Shown here: piece after piece, positions 43,553 to 52,021 of the stretch
Position numbering within the stretch: position 1 is the stretch's first letter
Layout of the letters: each line of letters begins with the position of its first letter
Assembly (NCBI RefSeq): GCF_030034735.1
Contig: NZ_CP125370.1
Coordinates: forward strand, 3,100,001-3,164,000
Length of the DNA stretch: 64,000 nucleotides
Reading direction: 5' to 3'
Source: Paenibacillus sp. RC334
Lineage (GTDB): Bacteria > Bacillota > Bacilli > Paenibacillales > Paenibacillaceae
Notes under the pieces: model-generated
What the model saw: the letters and a program-made list of their open reading frames with translations, nothing else
Database searches by the model: none
Told to the model about the DNA's origin: nothing
Made by a program: the position numbers and the translations under genes

Positions 43553-46192
43553 TTAATGAATCCCCCCCAATTGGAAAAAGGATTCATGACGGTTAACTTC
43601 GGACACATTCAAAACGTCCTTCCAAATAGTCGTCAGCTTCTCCTCAGCGGCATGTACCTCAGAACCAACATCCTTTGCTGCATTAACACTTGCATCTCCC
43701 ACTTCTAGCAGCGCCTGCAGATCCGGCTCTCCATTTGCTAAGAGAGGAATACGATCCATCTTAATGCACCAACGAGGCCGCGTATAATCCGGAAGGAGTC
43801 TATTCACAGCTTGCTTCAGCTCGGATTCTTCCCAAGGCTTTGAAGCGGCTGCCACAACATAGGCGGTTAAATGCAATACTTCACCGGCTTCATTCGTTTG
43901 CGGGGTAATCAAGCAATCACTTAGTTGGAAAGTTTGCAGCAAGTGTTTCTCCAGTTGTTCCAAATTCACTTGATGTCCGCGGATGCAGATGCTTCGGTCC
44001 AAATGACCGATATGTAAAAGCTTCGCTCCACCTTCCACGTAAGCCCATTCCCGGGTCGTTCCCAAAATTCCGTTGACTGCCGATGCCTGATAGACCTCCC
44101 CTGCTGTTCCGACAGGTGCTGGTTGCTTGTATGCATCAAGCACGCAAGGATAAATACCGTTAGAATCGACGTAATCAGTCCATGTAGCCCGAAGCCGCTC
44201 CTGTCCCACAACATCAAGTAAAGAAATCGAGGATACACGAATTTCCTCATTCTCCACAATTAAATGCAGCAGGTGAAGGAAGTATTCTGACCACGTTTTA
44301 ACGATATTTTCTTGAAAAATATCTGTATTATAGTCAAAGTCAAGACGCAACTGCTTCTGTATCTCCGTAACGTTCAAAAACAGCTCGTATTTACTGAAAG
44401 ATATTTCGTTTTCAAGCACTTCTACATCCAATTGGTGGAAGTAAAAACGAGGAATCGGCCGATCCATATTAAACACAACGTTCATTACTGGCAAATATTT
44501 TAATCCTAATGGGGCCAGTCCGGCAAAGCTGTATTTCTGGTAGGCTTCCAACTCATTCATCCGGTGTTTGACCGTTTGGGCAAATGAATTAAATGAAACG
44601 TCAGAACACACTTCGCTAATGACCGGAAGCATATTCACACAGTTACCAATCAGCGAAAAAGCATCCATTTGCGCTTGTCCTGCTGTCGGTACGCTTACCA
44701 TCACTTCTTTTTGGCCTGTCAGGCGATGCAGAAAAAGCTGAAATGCAGATAAAAGGGTGATGAATAAACTGTTTCCAAGTTTGATACTTACGTTTCTCAG
44801 CCGTTGAACTAACGGTGCCTCCAGAACCAAAGTATGTCTGCTTCCTTGGGAAGATGGCATCTGCAGCCCACGCACCGGAGAAGGTAAATCTAGCACAGGC
44901 AGAGACCTCTTTAGTACAGCCGACCAAAACGTAACAGCCTCCTCTCCTCCAGACCTCAACTGATCATGCTGCCAAACAGCATAGTTCCGAAATGATACCG
45001 GATCGGGTAGAGTAACAGCTTCATTGCGGACTAACGCGGAATAGATGTGCTCTAACTCCCGCATGAACACTCCCATCGACCAGCCGTCCGCAATCAAATG
45101 GTGGAAGGTAAATACACCAATGTGCTCTACGACTGATATTTTCAGCAATTGAACACGGAATAATGGCGTATAAGGTATTAATGGGAACGGAATTGTGCTA
45201 TCCTTGGCCAGCCAATTTCGGACGTGATGTTCCTGTTCATCTGGCGAGTAGTCGCTAAAATCATGCAATGGAACGCTAATCTTCATTGCAGATGTAATCA
45301 CTTGTGTCTCTCCATCATCATTCATAAAGGTACGCAAAGCTTCGTGGCGGTTCACGATGGTATGAACTGCCTCGGTAAAAGCTTCAGGCTGAAGCGGGCC
45401 ACAAAAACGTAGCAAAGCGGTTTCATGTAAAGATTGTGAGTCATTTCGTTCTGAAACCGTAGCGAACCAAAGCTGCTTTTGATCCGGGGTCAGTGCAATA
45501 ACAGTTTCCTGAGCGCCCAATGTCTCCGTTTCCGGAGGCATGGATACAGCTAAAGCTTGCTTTTCCAGACCTGGGCCGCTTCCGTTCGACGGCAGGTCGG
45601 GTAGGAAGGCTCCTTTACGAAGGTCACTTACGCTGTCCTTAACTGCTTGTACGATCTTTGCACTGTCTTCCTCGGGGTGATATACAGTGGTAGTGTTCAC
45701 ATGTGCTATGGTATGATCCCGCATCACCTCAAGCTGATGTGACATTAAATGAAGCTGTTGCTCCAAAATGCGTTCTAAGCCCACAGGCGCAGACATCGAA
45801 AGGTTCTGTTTTTCATACGTTTGTAACACATAAGGGGCCGTATGTTCTATCTCATTACCTGGGATCTCCACAGGACTTTCTACCACCTTCTGATTCGTAG
45901 ACTCAATGGGGATAACTACTCTTTCTCCCACATGATTTGTCAACAATTCCAACGTAGTTAGCGTATCAAAAAACTCATTCATAGGTATGTCAAATCCAAA
46001 CGCATCCTTGATGCTATGACGGACTTGAGATAGAGTAATGGAATCCAGCCCTAGCTCTAAAAAATGCGTTTGTGGCTCTATTTCATCTTCGTTAAGTTGG
46101 GTCACATTTCCAATTATCTTGACTAGTTTTTGTCTAACATGGGCTTTGTGCTGGTTAAGGGCTGATTCTGTCGCGGAATACTTGTTCGCCAT
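43553..46192 (-). CDS. NRPS, N-terminal part: ACP-like carrier and A-deficient module 1
   Basis: 879 residues from the ATG at 46192, which has AAAGGAG nine bases upstream; the frame runs on to 46273 but without support. Domains: a carrier at residues 15-85 with L-G-L-D-S-I, closer to acyl carrier proteins than to G-G-H-S carriers; a polar linker with a short amphipathic helix; a full C domain (45500-44230) with H-H-L-I-A-D-G; then about 150 residues matching only the C-terminal lobe of an A domain (H-I-G-H-L-D-R-S-I-C-I-R-G-H-Q-V-N) with N-G-E replacing the catalytic N-G-K; then the start of a carrier domain, cut by a frame slip at 43562. The first C domain resembles those following acyl or beta-amino-acyl carriers in hybrid synthetases. 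Confidence 0.85.
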   Translation of the reverse strand: MANKYSATESALNQHKAHVRQKLVKIIGNVTQLNEDEIEPQTHFLELGLDSITLSQVRHSIKDAFGFDIPMNEFFDTLTTLELLTNHVGERVVIPIESTNQKVVESPVEIPGNEIEHTAPYVLQTYEKQNLSMSAPVGLERILEQQLHLMSHQLEVMRDHTIAHVNTTTVYHPEEDSAKIVQAVKDSVSDLRKGAFLPDLPSNGSGPGLEKQALAVSMPPETETLGAQETVIALTPDQKQLWFATVSERNDSQSLHETALLRFCGPLQPEAFTEAVHTIVNRHEALRTFMNDDGETQVITSAMKISVPLHDFSDYSPDEQEHHVRNWLAKDSTIPFPLIPYTPLFRVQLLKISVVEHIGVFTFHHLIADGWSMGVFMRELEHIYSALVRNEAVTLPDPVSFRNYAVWQHDQLRSGGEEAVTFWSAVLKRSLPVLDLPSPVRGLQMPSSQGSRHTLVLEAPLVQRLRNVSIKLGNSLFITLLSAFQLFLHRLTGQKEVMVSVPTAGQAQMDAFSLIGNCVNMLPVISEVCSDVSFNSFAQTVKHRMNELEAYQKYSFAGLAPLGLKYLPVMNVVFNMDRPIPRFYFHQLDVEVLENEISFSKYELFLNVTEIQKQLRLDFDYNTDIFQENIVKTWSEYFLHLLHLIVENEEIRVSSISLLDVVGQERLRATWTDYVDSNGIYPCVLDAYKQPAPVGTAGEVYQASAVNGILGTTREWAYVEGGAKLLHIGHLDRSICIRGHQVNLEQLEKHLLQTFQLSDCLITPQTNEAGEVLHLTAYVVAAASKPWEESELKQAVNRLLPDYTRPRWCIKMDRIPLLANGEPDLQALLEVGDASVNAAKDVGSEVHAAEEKLTTIWKDVLNVSEVNRHESFFQLGGIH

Positions 46193-46311
46193 ATTTATAT
46201 ACTCCTTTATCGCTGAGTTTTTAGAAGCTCGTCTGGCATCTCGTAAATAAATGAGACAATCTTGTATGCTCAATTGGACGTAAAAAATTTCATATCGCGA
46301 ATTTTTTCCCC

Positions 46312-46452
46312 CTATTCAAAGCATCCTACATACCTTCGATAAAATTCAGTAACACACCCGATCCGGCTTTCTGACAAGAAACACCCGTATTCGAAGCTTG
46401 CGCCTTGGAGAGTCCGATATATACGCCAACCTTCCAAATTGTGAACGTTCAT
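46312..46452 (-). CDS. Possible 46-residue small ORF before the NRPS
   Basis: Minus-strand ORF beginning M-N-V-H-N-L-E-G-W-R-I-Y and containing Y-G-C-F-L-S-E-S-R-I-G-C and R-R-Y-V-G-C-F-E, three Cys in the second half. No good ribosome binding site is seen at its ATG. It lies in the leader between a TATAAT at 46507 and the NRPS start. It may be chance. Confidence 0.2.
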   Translation of the reverse strand: MNVHNLEGWRIYRTLQGASFEYGCFLSESRIGCVTEFYRRYVGCFE

Positions 46453-47276
46453 CGGTCTATGAACACATGATAAAGCTCTGGCTAATTGAGCTCACCTCCA
46501 TCCGAAATTATACGAACACTTGACAATTCATGGTTAGCTGCTGCTTAGAATTTAAAATATTCGAAAAAAATTTGTTAGACGAAGCGACCTCACTTTTTTA
46601 CCAACCCCAAATACAACGGTCGTTCAAAGACTCCCCACGCCTGTTCAACTGTTATGAATGTTTTTTCTTTATCAAACACCTTTCATTCGACAAGAAGGTG
46701 GCAAAACAAAAATATTTTCACAATTCGAGCGTTAACGTGGATATGTACGGAAATCGTTATTACTGACAGTAGAAGAATCATTTTAATAAAAAACAAGCTT
46801 TAAAAAGGAATAGAATGATGGAATAGCATTTCGTGGTGTGAGTAAAATATTGTGTGATCTTGGAAGTGGGTAAAACTGGAAGTATAGTGAAACCTTATAT
46901 TTACAGCTAAAGATTTCAGTATCATAGATAAAATTGATAACATAACGTCGAGGTAGGACAGGATGTTTTGTTTAATAAATAAACGTAACATATAACTATT
47001 TATTTACATGATAAAATATAAATTCGAAAAATGTCAATGATTTTTAAATTCCTTCAACATAAATAATTTGGAAAATAAACAATTCTGCTTCATAACACTT
47101 TTCGCATCTCAAAAGTCGCCATAAAGCGACAAAAAATGCTAGGATCTATAACGCTCAATGCCAACGTCTCCATGGAATCATTCGATTGTTGCTAAGGTTT
47201 GTTGTACAATAGACTCCATATGGGGATTTTTGCGCAGAGGACTGCCGGAATCCTGAATTGACTGCTGAAGGATGGA
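46453..47276. other. AT-rich gap between NRPS and methyltransferase
   Basis: About 820 bases, clearly richer in A and T than the flanks, with no ORF I can support. It holds a perfect TATAAT on the minus strand at 46507-46512 without a good -35 element, followed downstream by an unused GGAGGTGA. The promoters of both the NRPS operon and the divergent methyltransferase must lie here. The composition suggests a boundary of acquired DNA. Confidence 0.6.
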
Positions 47277-47282
47277 TTGTAC

Positions 47283-48146
47283 ATGTATGTAGCACAAGAA
47301 TGGAAAGATTATGAAGTAGTAGATACAGGCGGCGGTGAAAAGCTGGAGCGTTGGGGCGATATTGTCCTGCGGCGGCCTGATCCGCAAATTATATGGCCGT
47401 TGTCCCAGGAAACAGCCGAGTGGCGCGATGTTCATGGACATTACCACCGCAGTTCCTCTGGGGGCGGTAGCTGGGATATGAAAAAGCCTACTCCCGAGCG
47501 TTGGACGATCAGCTACGGGCCGCTTAAATTCCACATTAAACCGACCAGCTTCAAGCATACTGGTCTTTTTCCGGAGCAAGCAGCGAACTGGAGCTGGATG
47601 ATGGATAAAATTAAAGGCGCTGGCAGACCGATTTCGGTACTGAACCTGTTCGCCTACACTGGGGGAGCCACTACTGCCGCTGCGTATGCCGGGGCCAGTG
47701 TAGTTCACGTGGACGCCGCCAAGGGCATGGTACAGTGGGCGAAGGAGAACGTGCAATTGTCCGGCTTGGCCGACCGTCCGGTACGCTTCATTACGGACGA
47801 TGTGTTCAAATTCGTGCAACGTGAACAACGCCGGGGAAACCGATATGATGCGATCATTATGGACCCTCCTTCCTACGGGCGCGGACCAAACGGTGAAACG
47901 TGGAAGCTGGAAGAAAGCCTGTATCCGTTTCTGGAATCCTGCATGAGCATCATTTCCGATCAACCATTGTTCATGCTAATTAACTCCTATACCACAGGGA
48001 TTTCGCCTACCGTACTGCGCAACATGCTGAGTATGACGATGCAACAAAAGTACGGCGGTCAAATCAGCGCTGGTGAAATCGGATTGCCGATTACCCGCTC
48101 GGGGCTGAATCTGCCTTGTGGTATTCTCGGACGCTGGGAGGCTTAA
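47283..48146 (+). CDS. Class I SAM-dependent methyltransferase, RlmI/RlmK-like
   Basis: A 287-residue methyltransferase. The SAM-binding motif is V-L-N-L-F-A-Y-T-G-G-A-T-T (about residue 122), the acidic end of strand 2 is H-V-D-A-A-K, and the catalytic-type motif is I-M-D-P-P-S-Y-G, the D-P-P-x-(Y/F) usual for N-methyltransferases and for the RlmI-like rRNA cytosine methyltransferases. ATG at 47283 with AAGGA ten bases upstream; a TTG at 47277 is too close to it. Followed immediately by a pseudouridine synthase gene, which supports an RNA modification role. Confidence 0.82.
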   Translation: MYVAQEWKDYEVVDTGGGEKLERWGDIVLRRPDPQIIWPLSQETAEWRDVHGHYHRSSSGGGSWDMKKPTPERWTISYGPLKFHIKPTSFKHTGLFPEQAANWSWMMDKIKGAGRPISVLNLFAYTGGATTAAAYAGASVVHVDAAKGMVQWAKENVQLSGLADRPVRFITDDVFKFVQREQRRGNRYDAIIMDPPSYGRGPNGETWKLEESLYPFLESCMSIISDQPLFMLINSYTTGISPTVLRNMLSMTMQQKYGGQISAGEIGLPITRSGLNLPCGILGRWEA

Positions 48147-48154
48147 TTCCCCCT

Positions 48155-48901
48155 ATGACTCCAGATGAACTTACCCAGCACGGGCATGCCCAGCCGAATA
48201 TCCCTGTTCTATATGAGGACAACCATGTTCTGGCTGTTGTAAAGCCTGTCAACGTTCCGACCCAAGAGGACGCCAGCGGTGATCCTGATCTGCTGTCTTT
48301 ACTCAAGGAAGACCTCAAAATCAGACACGATAAGCCTGGTAATGTCTTTTTAGGACTGGTTCACAGACTGGATCGGCCTGTAGGCGGTGCCATGATCTTT
48401 GCCAAGACGTCCAAAGCTGCTTCCCGGCTGTCTGAGTCGGTTCGAGGTCGTAGTTTCCGCAAGATGTATGTAGCGGTTCTAAACGGTGTCCCCACGGCCT
48501 TACAAGGCCGTCTGACCCATCACCTGCTAAAGGACAGCCGCACTAACACTGTTCAGGTGGTTCGTCCCGGCACAGCTGGCTCCAAGGAGGCTATTTTGGA
48601 GTACCGCGTGCTTGGACAAGCAGATGGGCTCAGTCTTGTACAAATTGAGCTACACACCGGACGCTCGCATCAGATTCGTGTACAAATGCAGGCTATCAGC
48701 TGTCCTCTATACGGGGATCAAAAATACGGTGGCAGCCTGAGCCGCCCAGGTCAACAATTGGCGCTCTGGTCCCTGCTTGCCGGAGCACCGCATCCGGTTA
48801 GCAAGGAGAACATGAGCTTCCACTCGTTCCCTCCAGCCCAATTCCCATGGAGTGAGTGGCCTAAATCGCTTTATGAAAGCATGATCGAAGCTGAGAATTG
48901 A
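48155..48901 (+). CDS. RluA-family pseudouridine synthase
   Basis: A 248-residue RNA pseudouridine synthase. The catalytic Asp is in G-L-V-H-R-L-D-R-P-V-G-G near residue 70; other family blocks are V-L-Y-E-D-N-H-V-L-A-V-V-K-P and L-H-T-G-R-S-H-Q-I-R-V-Q. There is no N-terminal S4 domain, so it belongs to the short YlyB/RluA-like group. The ATG at 48155 is preferred over a TTG at 48116; a GGGAGG lies 14 bases before it. It begins just after the methyltransferase stop, so the two are one operon. Confidence 0.88.
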   Translation: MTPDELTQHGHAQPNIPVLYEDNHVLAVVKPVNVPTQEDASGDPDLLSLLKEDLKIRHDKPGNVFLGLVHRLDRPVGGAMIFAKTSKAASRLSESVRGRSFRKMYVAVLNGVPTALQGRLTHHLLKDSRTNTVQVVRPGTAGSKEAILEYRVLGQADGLSLVQIELHTGRSHQIRVQMQAISCPLYGDQKYGGSLSRPGQQLALWSLLAGAPHPVSKENMSFHSFPPAQFPWSEWPKSLYESMIEAEN

Positions 48902-48921
48902 GCAGGCATATACAAAAAGAA

Positions 48922-48968
48922 CCCGTAACGCATGTAATCAAACAAACATGCATTACGGGCTTTTTTTT
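48922..48968. terminator. Terminator between convergent genes
   Basis: CCCGTAACGCATGT pairs with ACATGCATTACGGG, with one mismatch, and is followed by eight T on the plus strand; on the minus strand it is followed by TTCTTTTTG, so it can serve both sides. Confidence 0.85.
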
Positions 48969-48996
48969 GTTAAAAATCTGAAAGTCCTCCCGTCCC

Positions 48997-50514
48997 TTAT
49001 GACGAGGAGACCACAGACTGCCCTTTCTTACTGTTCACCAACTGCTGACGGGGCCGAGCGTTTTGAGCATTCGTATTCTTGATGAAAAACGCCAAAATCA
49101 GGGCCGTCACACTCAACAGCGTCGCAATGATAAAGGCTGAGTTGATACCGTAAATCGTAGCCTGATTGCCTGCTGCCAGCATCTCTGCTTTATCTGTAAC
49201 AGATAATCCCTCAGATGCAACAATATTCGTCAGACGGTTGCTGCTTTGAGTCGACATCACCGTCACCAGAATTGCCGTCCCGATTGAACCGGAAATCATA
49301 CGCAGTGTATTACTCATTGCCGTACCATGCGCATTCAATCGTTGTGGAAGCTGGTTCAACCCGGCCGTTTGGATCGGCATCATCAGCAATGACATCCCGA
49401 ACATCCGAACCGTATAATTAGCCAGCAGTGTCATATAGGTCGTTGTTTCGGTCAAGCGTGTGAACTCCCAAGTGGTCACAGCCATGATCAACAATCCAAT
49501 CACAGACAACCAGCGCGCTCCGATCCGGTCAAAAATAGCCCCGGTTACAGGAGACATGAACCCCATCAGAATTGCCCCCGGCAACATCAGCATACCGGAC
49601 TCAATCGGTGAAAAGCCGCGAATATTTTGCAAATAAATCGGCAGTAATATCATACCGGCGTACAAAGCCATCGTCACAATGACATTAATGATTGTCGTCA
49701 AGCTATACACATCATATTTGAAGATACGGAACTCCAGCATAGGTTCATCAACCTTCAGCTGGCGAACAATAAACAGAATCAGCGCGATCGTCCCAACAAT
49801 AAGCGTAGACAGGACCGGAATACTTCCCCAGCCCGATGTTCCTGCATCACTAAAGCCATATAACAGACCACCGAAACCAAGCGTAGACAAAATGATGCCG
49901 GGAATGTCCAACTTAGGCTTGGACTGCTCCGTTACATTTTTCAGAAAAATAAATCCGATCGCAATCGAAATCACTGAAATCGGCAGGATGATCCAGAACA
50001 GTACCCGCCAGTCGTAATGCTGGACTATATAACCGGATAAGGTTGGTCCAATGGCTGGAGCAAAACCCATCGCAATCCCCAGTGTTCCCATTGCGCGGCC
50101 ACGACGCTCAATTGGGTAGATGTTCAAGATAACGACCATCATTAAAGGCATCATAATCCCCGCACCCGCGGCCTGAATGAGACGTCCGATCAGCAATATG
50201 CTAAAACTCGGCGCAATAGCGCACAACAGCGTGCCGATTGAAAAGATAATCATTGCACTAATAAACAATTTACGAGTGGAAAAACGCGCAATCAAAAATG
50301 CGGTCACCGGGATCAATACCCCGTTCACGAGCATAAAGCCCGTACTAAGCCACTGAGCCACATTGGTATCTACATTCAGATCATTCATCATTTTCGGTAA
50401 AGCCACACTTATCAACGTCTGGTTTAAAATCGCAACAAACGCGCCAATCAACAGAGCGGCCACAATGGGTGCTCTGCGTACATTACCTGGTAGTGTCATT
50501 TGAGGACTGCTCAA
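48997..50514 (-). CDS. DHA2 MFS multidrug efflux transporter, LmrB-like
   Basis: A 505-residue, 14-helix drug exporter with motif L-N-Q-T-L-I-S-V-A-L-P in helix 1 and G-P-T-L-S-G in helix 5, as in EmrB/LmrB proteins. It overlaps the end of the MarR gene by 32 bases, so it is cotranslated. A TTG at 50514 has AAGGGA at a usable distance, and an ATG at 50499 has only a weak site; either may be used. The pairing with MarR suggests induction by a toxic compound. Confidence 0.9.
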   Translation of the reverse strand: MSSPQMTLPGNVRRAPIVAALLIGAFVAILNQTLISVALPKMMNDLNVDTNVAQWLSTGFMLVNGVLIPVTAFLIARFSTRKLFISAMIIFSIGTLLCAIAPSFSILLIGRLIQAAGAGIMMPLMMVVILNIYPIERRGRAMGTLGIAMGFAPAIGPTLSGYIVQHYDWRVLFWIILPISVISIAIGFIFLKNVTEQSKPKLDIPGIILSTLGFGGLLYGFSDAGTSGWGSIPVLSTLIVGTIALILFIVRQLKVDEPMLEFRIFKYDVYSLTTIINVIVTMALYAGMILLPIYLQNIRGFSPIESGMLMLPGAILMGFMSPVTGAIFDRIGARWLSVIGLLIMAVTTWEFTRLTETTTYMTLLANYTVRMFGMSLLMMPIQTAGLNQLPQRLNAHGTAMSNTLRMISGSIGTAILVTVMSTQSSNRLTNIVASEGLSVTDKAEMLAAGNQATIYGINSAFIIATLLSVTALILAFFIKNTNAQNARPRQQLVNSKKGQSVVSSS

Positions 50515-50968
50515 GTTGATTCATTCCCTTCGGTGTCAATTTCATTATCATTTGTTTATGGATATCCAGGACCATGTCCAGATGCTCCTTCGGGATGTCC
50601 AGAATGGGCAAGACGCGCTCCATCCACATGGCGTCTACTTTTTGCATGATGTCTTTTCCTTCCGGCGTAAGCGTCAGCACTAAGGATCTGCGATCATGCT
50701 CATGCCGTCCACGAGCGATATATCCTGCCTTGGTCAAGCGGTCAACCACCCCGCTCATGGAGCTACACCCCATATGGGCTATGTCTGCCAGCTCAGTTAA
50801 CCCGATATTGGGTCGTTTATTCAGAATCGCCAAAGCCATATGCTGAACGGCTGTCAGATCCAAATGCTGCTCCTCATTCCAGAAGGCATAAAATATCGTT
50901 TTGTTAACCTCCCTTATCGACTGAATAATCCGGTACACCTCAAGTTTGTCTTCCTCTCTGTCACTCAC
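50483..50968 (-). CDS. MarR family regulator of the adjacent efflux pump
   Basis: A 161-residue MarR protein with a central winged helix: L-T-A-V-Q-H-M-A-L, then L-T-E-L-A-D-I-A-H-M-G-C-S-S-M-S-G-V-V-D-R-L, and the wing D-R-R-S-L-V-L-T. The frame is open to 51001, but the GTG at 50968 (S-D-R-E-E-D-K-L) has AGAAGG nine bases upstream. A Cys in the recognition region could be a redox sensor. First gene of an operon with the pump, very likely its repressor. Confidence 0.88.
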   Translation of the reverse strand: MSDREEDKLEVYRIIQSIREVNKTIFYAFWNEEQHLDLTAVQHMALAILNKRPNIGLTELADIAHMGCSSMSGVVDRLTKAGYIARGRHEHDRRSLVLTLTPEGKDIMQKVDAMWMERVLPILDIPKEHLDMVLDIHKQMIMKLTPKGMNQLEQSSNDTTR

Positions 50969-51027
50969 TGGAGCCATCCTTCTTCCCATTACCCAATTCA
51001 CATTCCATATACATAATCAAGCAACTA

Positions 51028-51039
51028 TTCGCATACGAA
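51028..51039. promoter_or_regulatory. Possible MarR operator
   Basis: TTCGCATACGAA has paired TTCG/CGAA ends; it lies about 20 bases after the -10 element of the promoter, a fit place for a repressor. Not a known box. Confidence 0.35.
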
Positions 51040-51059
51040 ATGTTATTTATGTATAACTA

Positions 51060-51087
51060 ATTTTATCATGTTATATGTAAATGTCAA
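51060..51087 (-). promoter_or_regulatory. Sigma-A promoter of the marR-efflux operon
   Basis: Minus strand TTGACA (51082-51087), 16-base spacer, TAAAAT (51060-51065). It is about 90 bases before the MarR start. Confidence 0.65.
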
Positions 51088-51198
51088 CATTAACCCCTGT
51101 AACAGATATTAGGTATTGAAAAGGGCAGCTGAAACTTGCAGGATACAACAAGTCATTTAAAAAGGTGACAACAGCTACAGTATGTGTTTTTTCAGCAC

Positions 51199-51243
51199 AA
51201 AAAACGCGGACATGTGTGGCCCTTTTGGGCAGCATTATCCGCG
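51199..51243 (-). terminator. Terminator after second MarR gene
   Basis: An outer stem CGCGGA/TCCGCG and an inner stem GCCC/GGGC around AAAA form a two-part hairpin, followed on the minus strand by TTTTTTG. Confidence 0.65.
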
Positions 51244-51275
51244 CATTTTTATTTAGAATATGAAAGAGGAGATGC

Positions 51276-51746
51276 TTACTCCGCTCGCTCTATTTGTTCC
51301 TTTACTCCCTTTGCCTCGTTTGCCGATGCAGAAGTTTTCGTTTTTGTGGTGATTTTACCTAACAAATAAACCAGCAGATTTTGATTATGCTGCGAAATGC
51401 GGTTTAGTGCAGAGCCCAGAAAATCATCCCTTATTTGCAATCCCCGTTCCGCTTCTTCTCTTCCTTGATCCGAAATGACAATCCATACGATTCTGCGATC
51501 CTTTACGTCTCTAAAGCGGGTGACCAGGCGATTCCGCTCCATCCGGTCTAGCAGCATCGTAACCGCCGCAGGTGTGGTTGCGAGATACGGGATCAGTTGA
51601 GACGGTTTCATGCGGCCGTATTCGTTCAGAACCTCCAGCACCGTAAGCTGGGCCTCAGTCAATGATGGAGCCAACTGCTGCTCCATATGAACCTTGTAAT
51701 CCTTAGCCATTCTGGACCAGATTTTCGCAAATTCGGTCGTTTGCAT
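51276..51746 (-). CDS. MarR family transcriptional regulator
   Basis: A 156-residue MarR protein: L-T-E-A-Q-L-T-V-L-E-V-L, then M-K-P-S-Q-L-I-P-Y-L-A-T-T-P-A-A-V-T-M-L as helix-turn-helix, and D-V-K-D-R-R-I-V-W-I as the wing. The C-terminus is a charged Lys/Glu tail. AAGGAGTGAGG precedes the ATG. It is alone, with a terminator after it and the parC terminator before it, so its targets are not obvious. Confidence 0.88.
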   Translation of the reverse strand: MQTTEFAKIWSRMAKDYKVHMEQQLAPSLTEAQLTVLEVLNEYGRMKPSQLIPYLATTPAAVTMLLDRMERNRLVTRFRDVKDRRIVWIVISDQGREEAERGLQIRDDFLGSALNRISQHNQNLLVYLLGKITTKTKTSASANEAKGVKEQIERAE

Positions 51747-51945
51747 TTTGCCTCACTCCTTTGAATAACAGGGTCAGTAAAAGCATCAAAGTTACCGTAT
51801 GGGCCACCGTCCGGATTGTATTTCATCACATTAAATTTTCGCCATTCAGCCCCGGTTTCCTGCCGTTTTTGGAGCATCAATTGAAAAGGGGAAGGAAGTC
51901 TCACTTCGGTTTTGGAGGCTGGTCAAGGTTCGACAGCATGACGGC

Positions 51946-51986
51946 AAAAAGGTCCTCATTCGTGCCGGAATGGCACGAGAAGACCT
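51946..51986 (-). terminator. Terminator after parC
   Basis: Minus strand: outer arms AGGTC/GGACCT and an inner stem CGTGCC/GGCACG around ATTCC, followed by TTTTTG. It is 36 bases after the parC stop. Confidence 0.7.
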
Positions 51987-52021
51987 CTCTTTTTCGAGCT
52001 AAAAAGCGCTTGACTTTCCTG

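Noticed and set aside
29922..46192. NRPS as four separate genes or as a decayed pseudogene
   Set aside because: Every break is a single-base change in a homopolymer, the corrected frame is exact, and essential parC shows the same defect.
46530..46991. Small ORFs of 78 and 63 codons in the AT-rich gap
   Set aside because: No ribosome binding site, no recognisable composition, and expected by chance in AT-rich DNA.
47178..47963. 261-codon minus-strand ORF
   Set aside because: Antisense to the methyltransferase gene with its clear SAM and DPPSY motifs.
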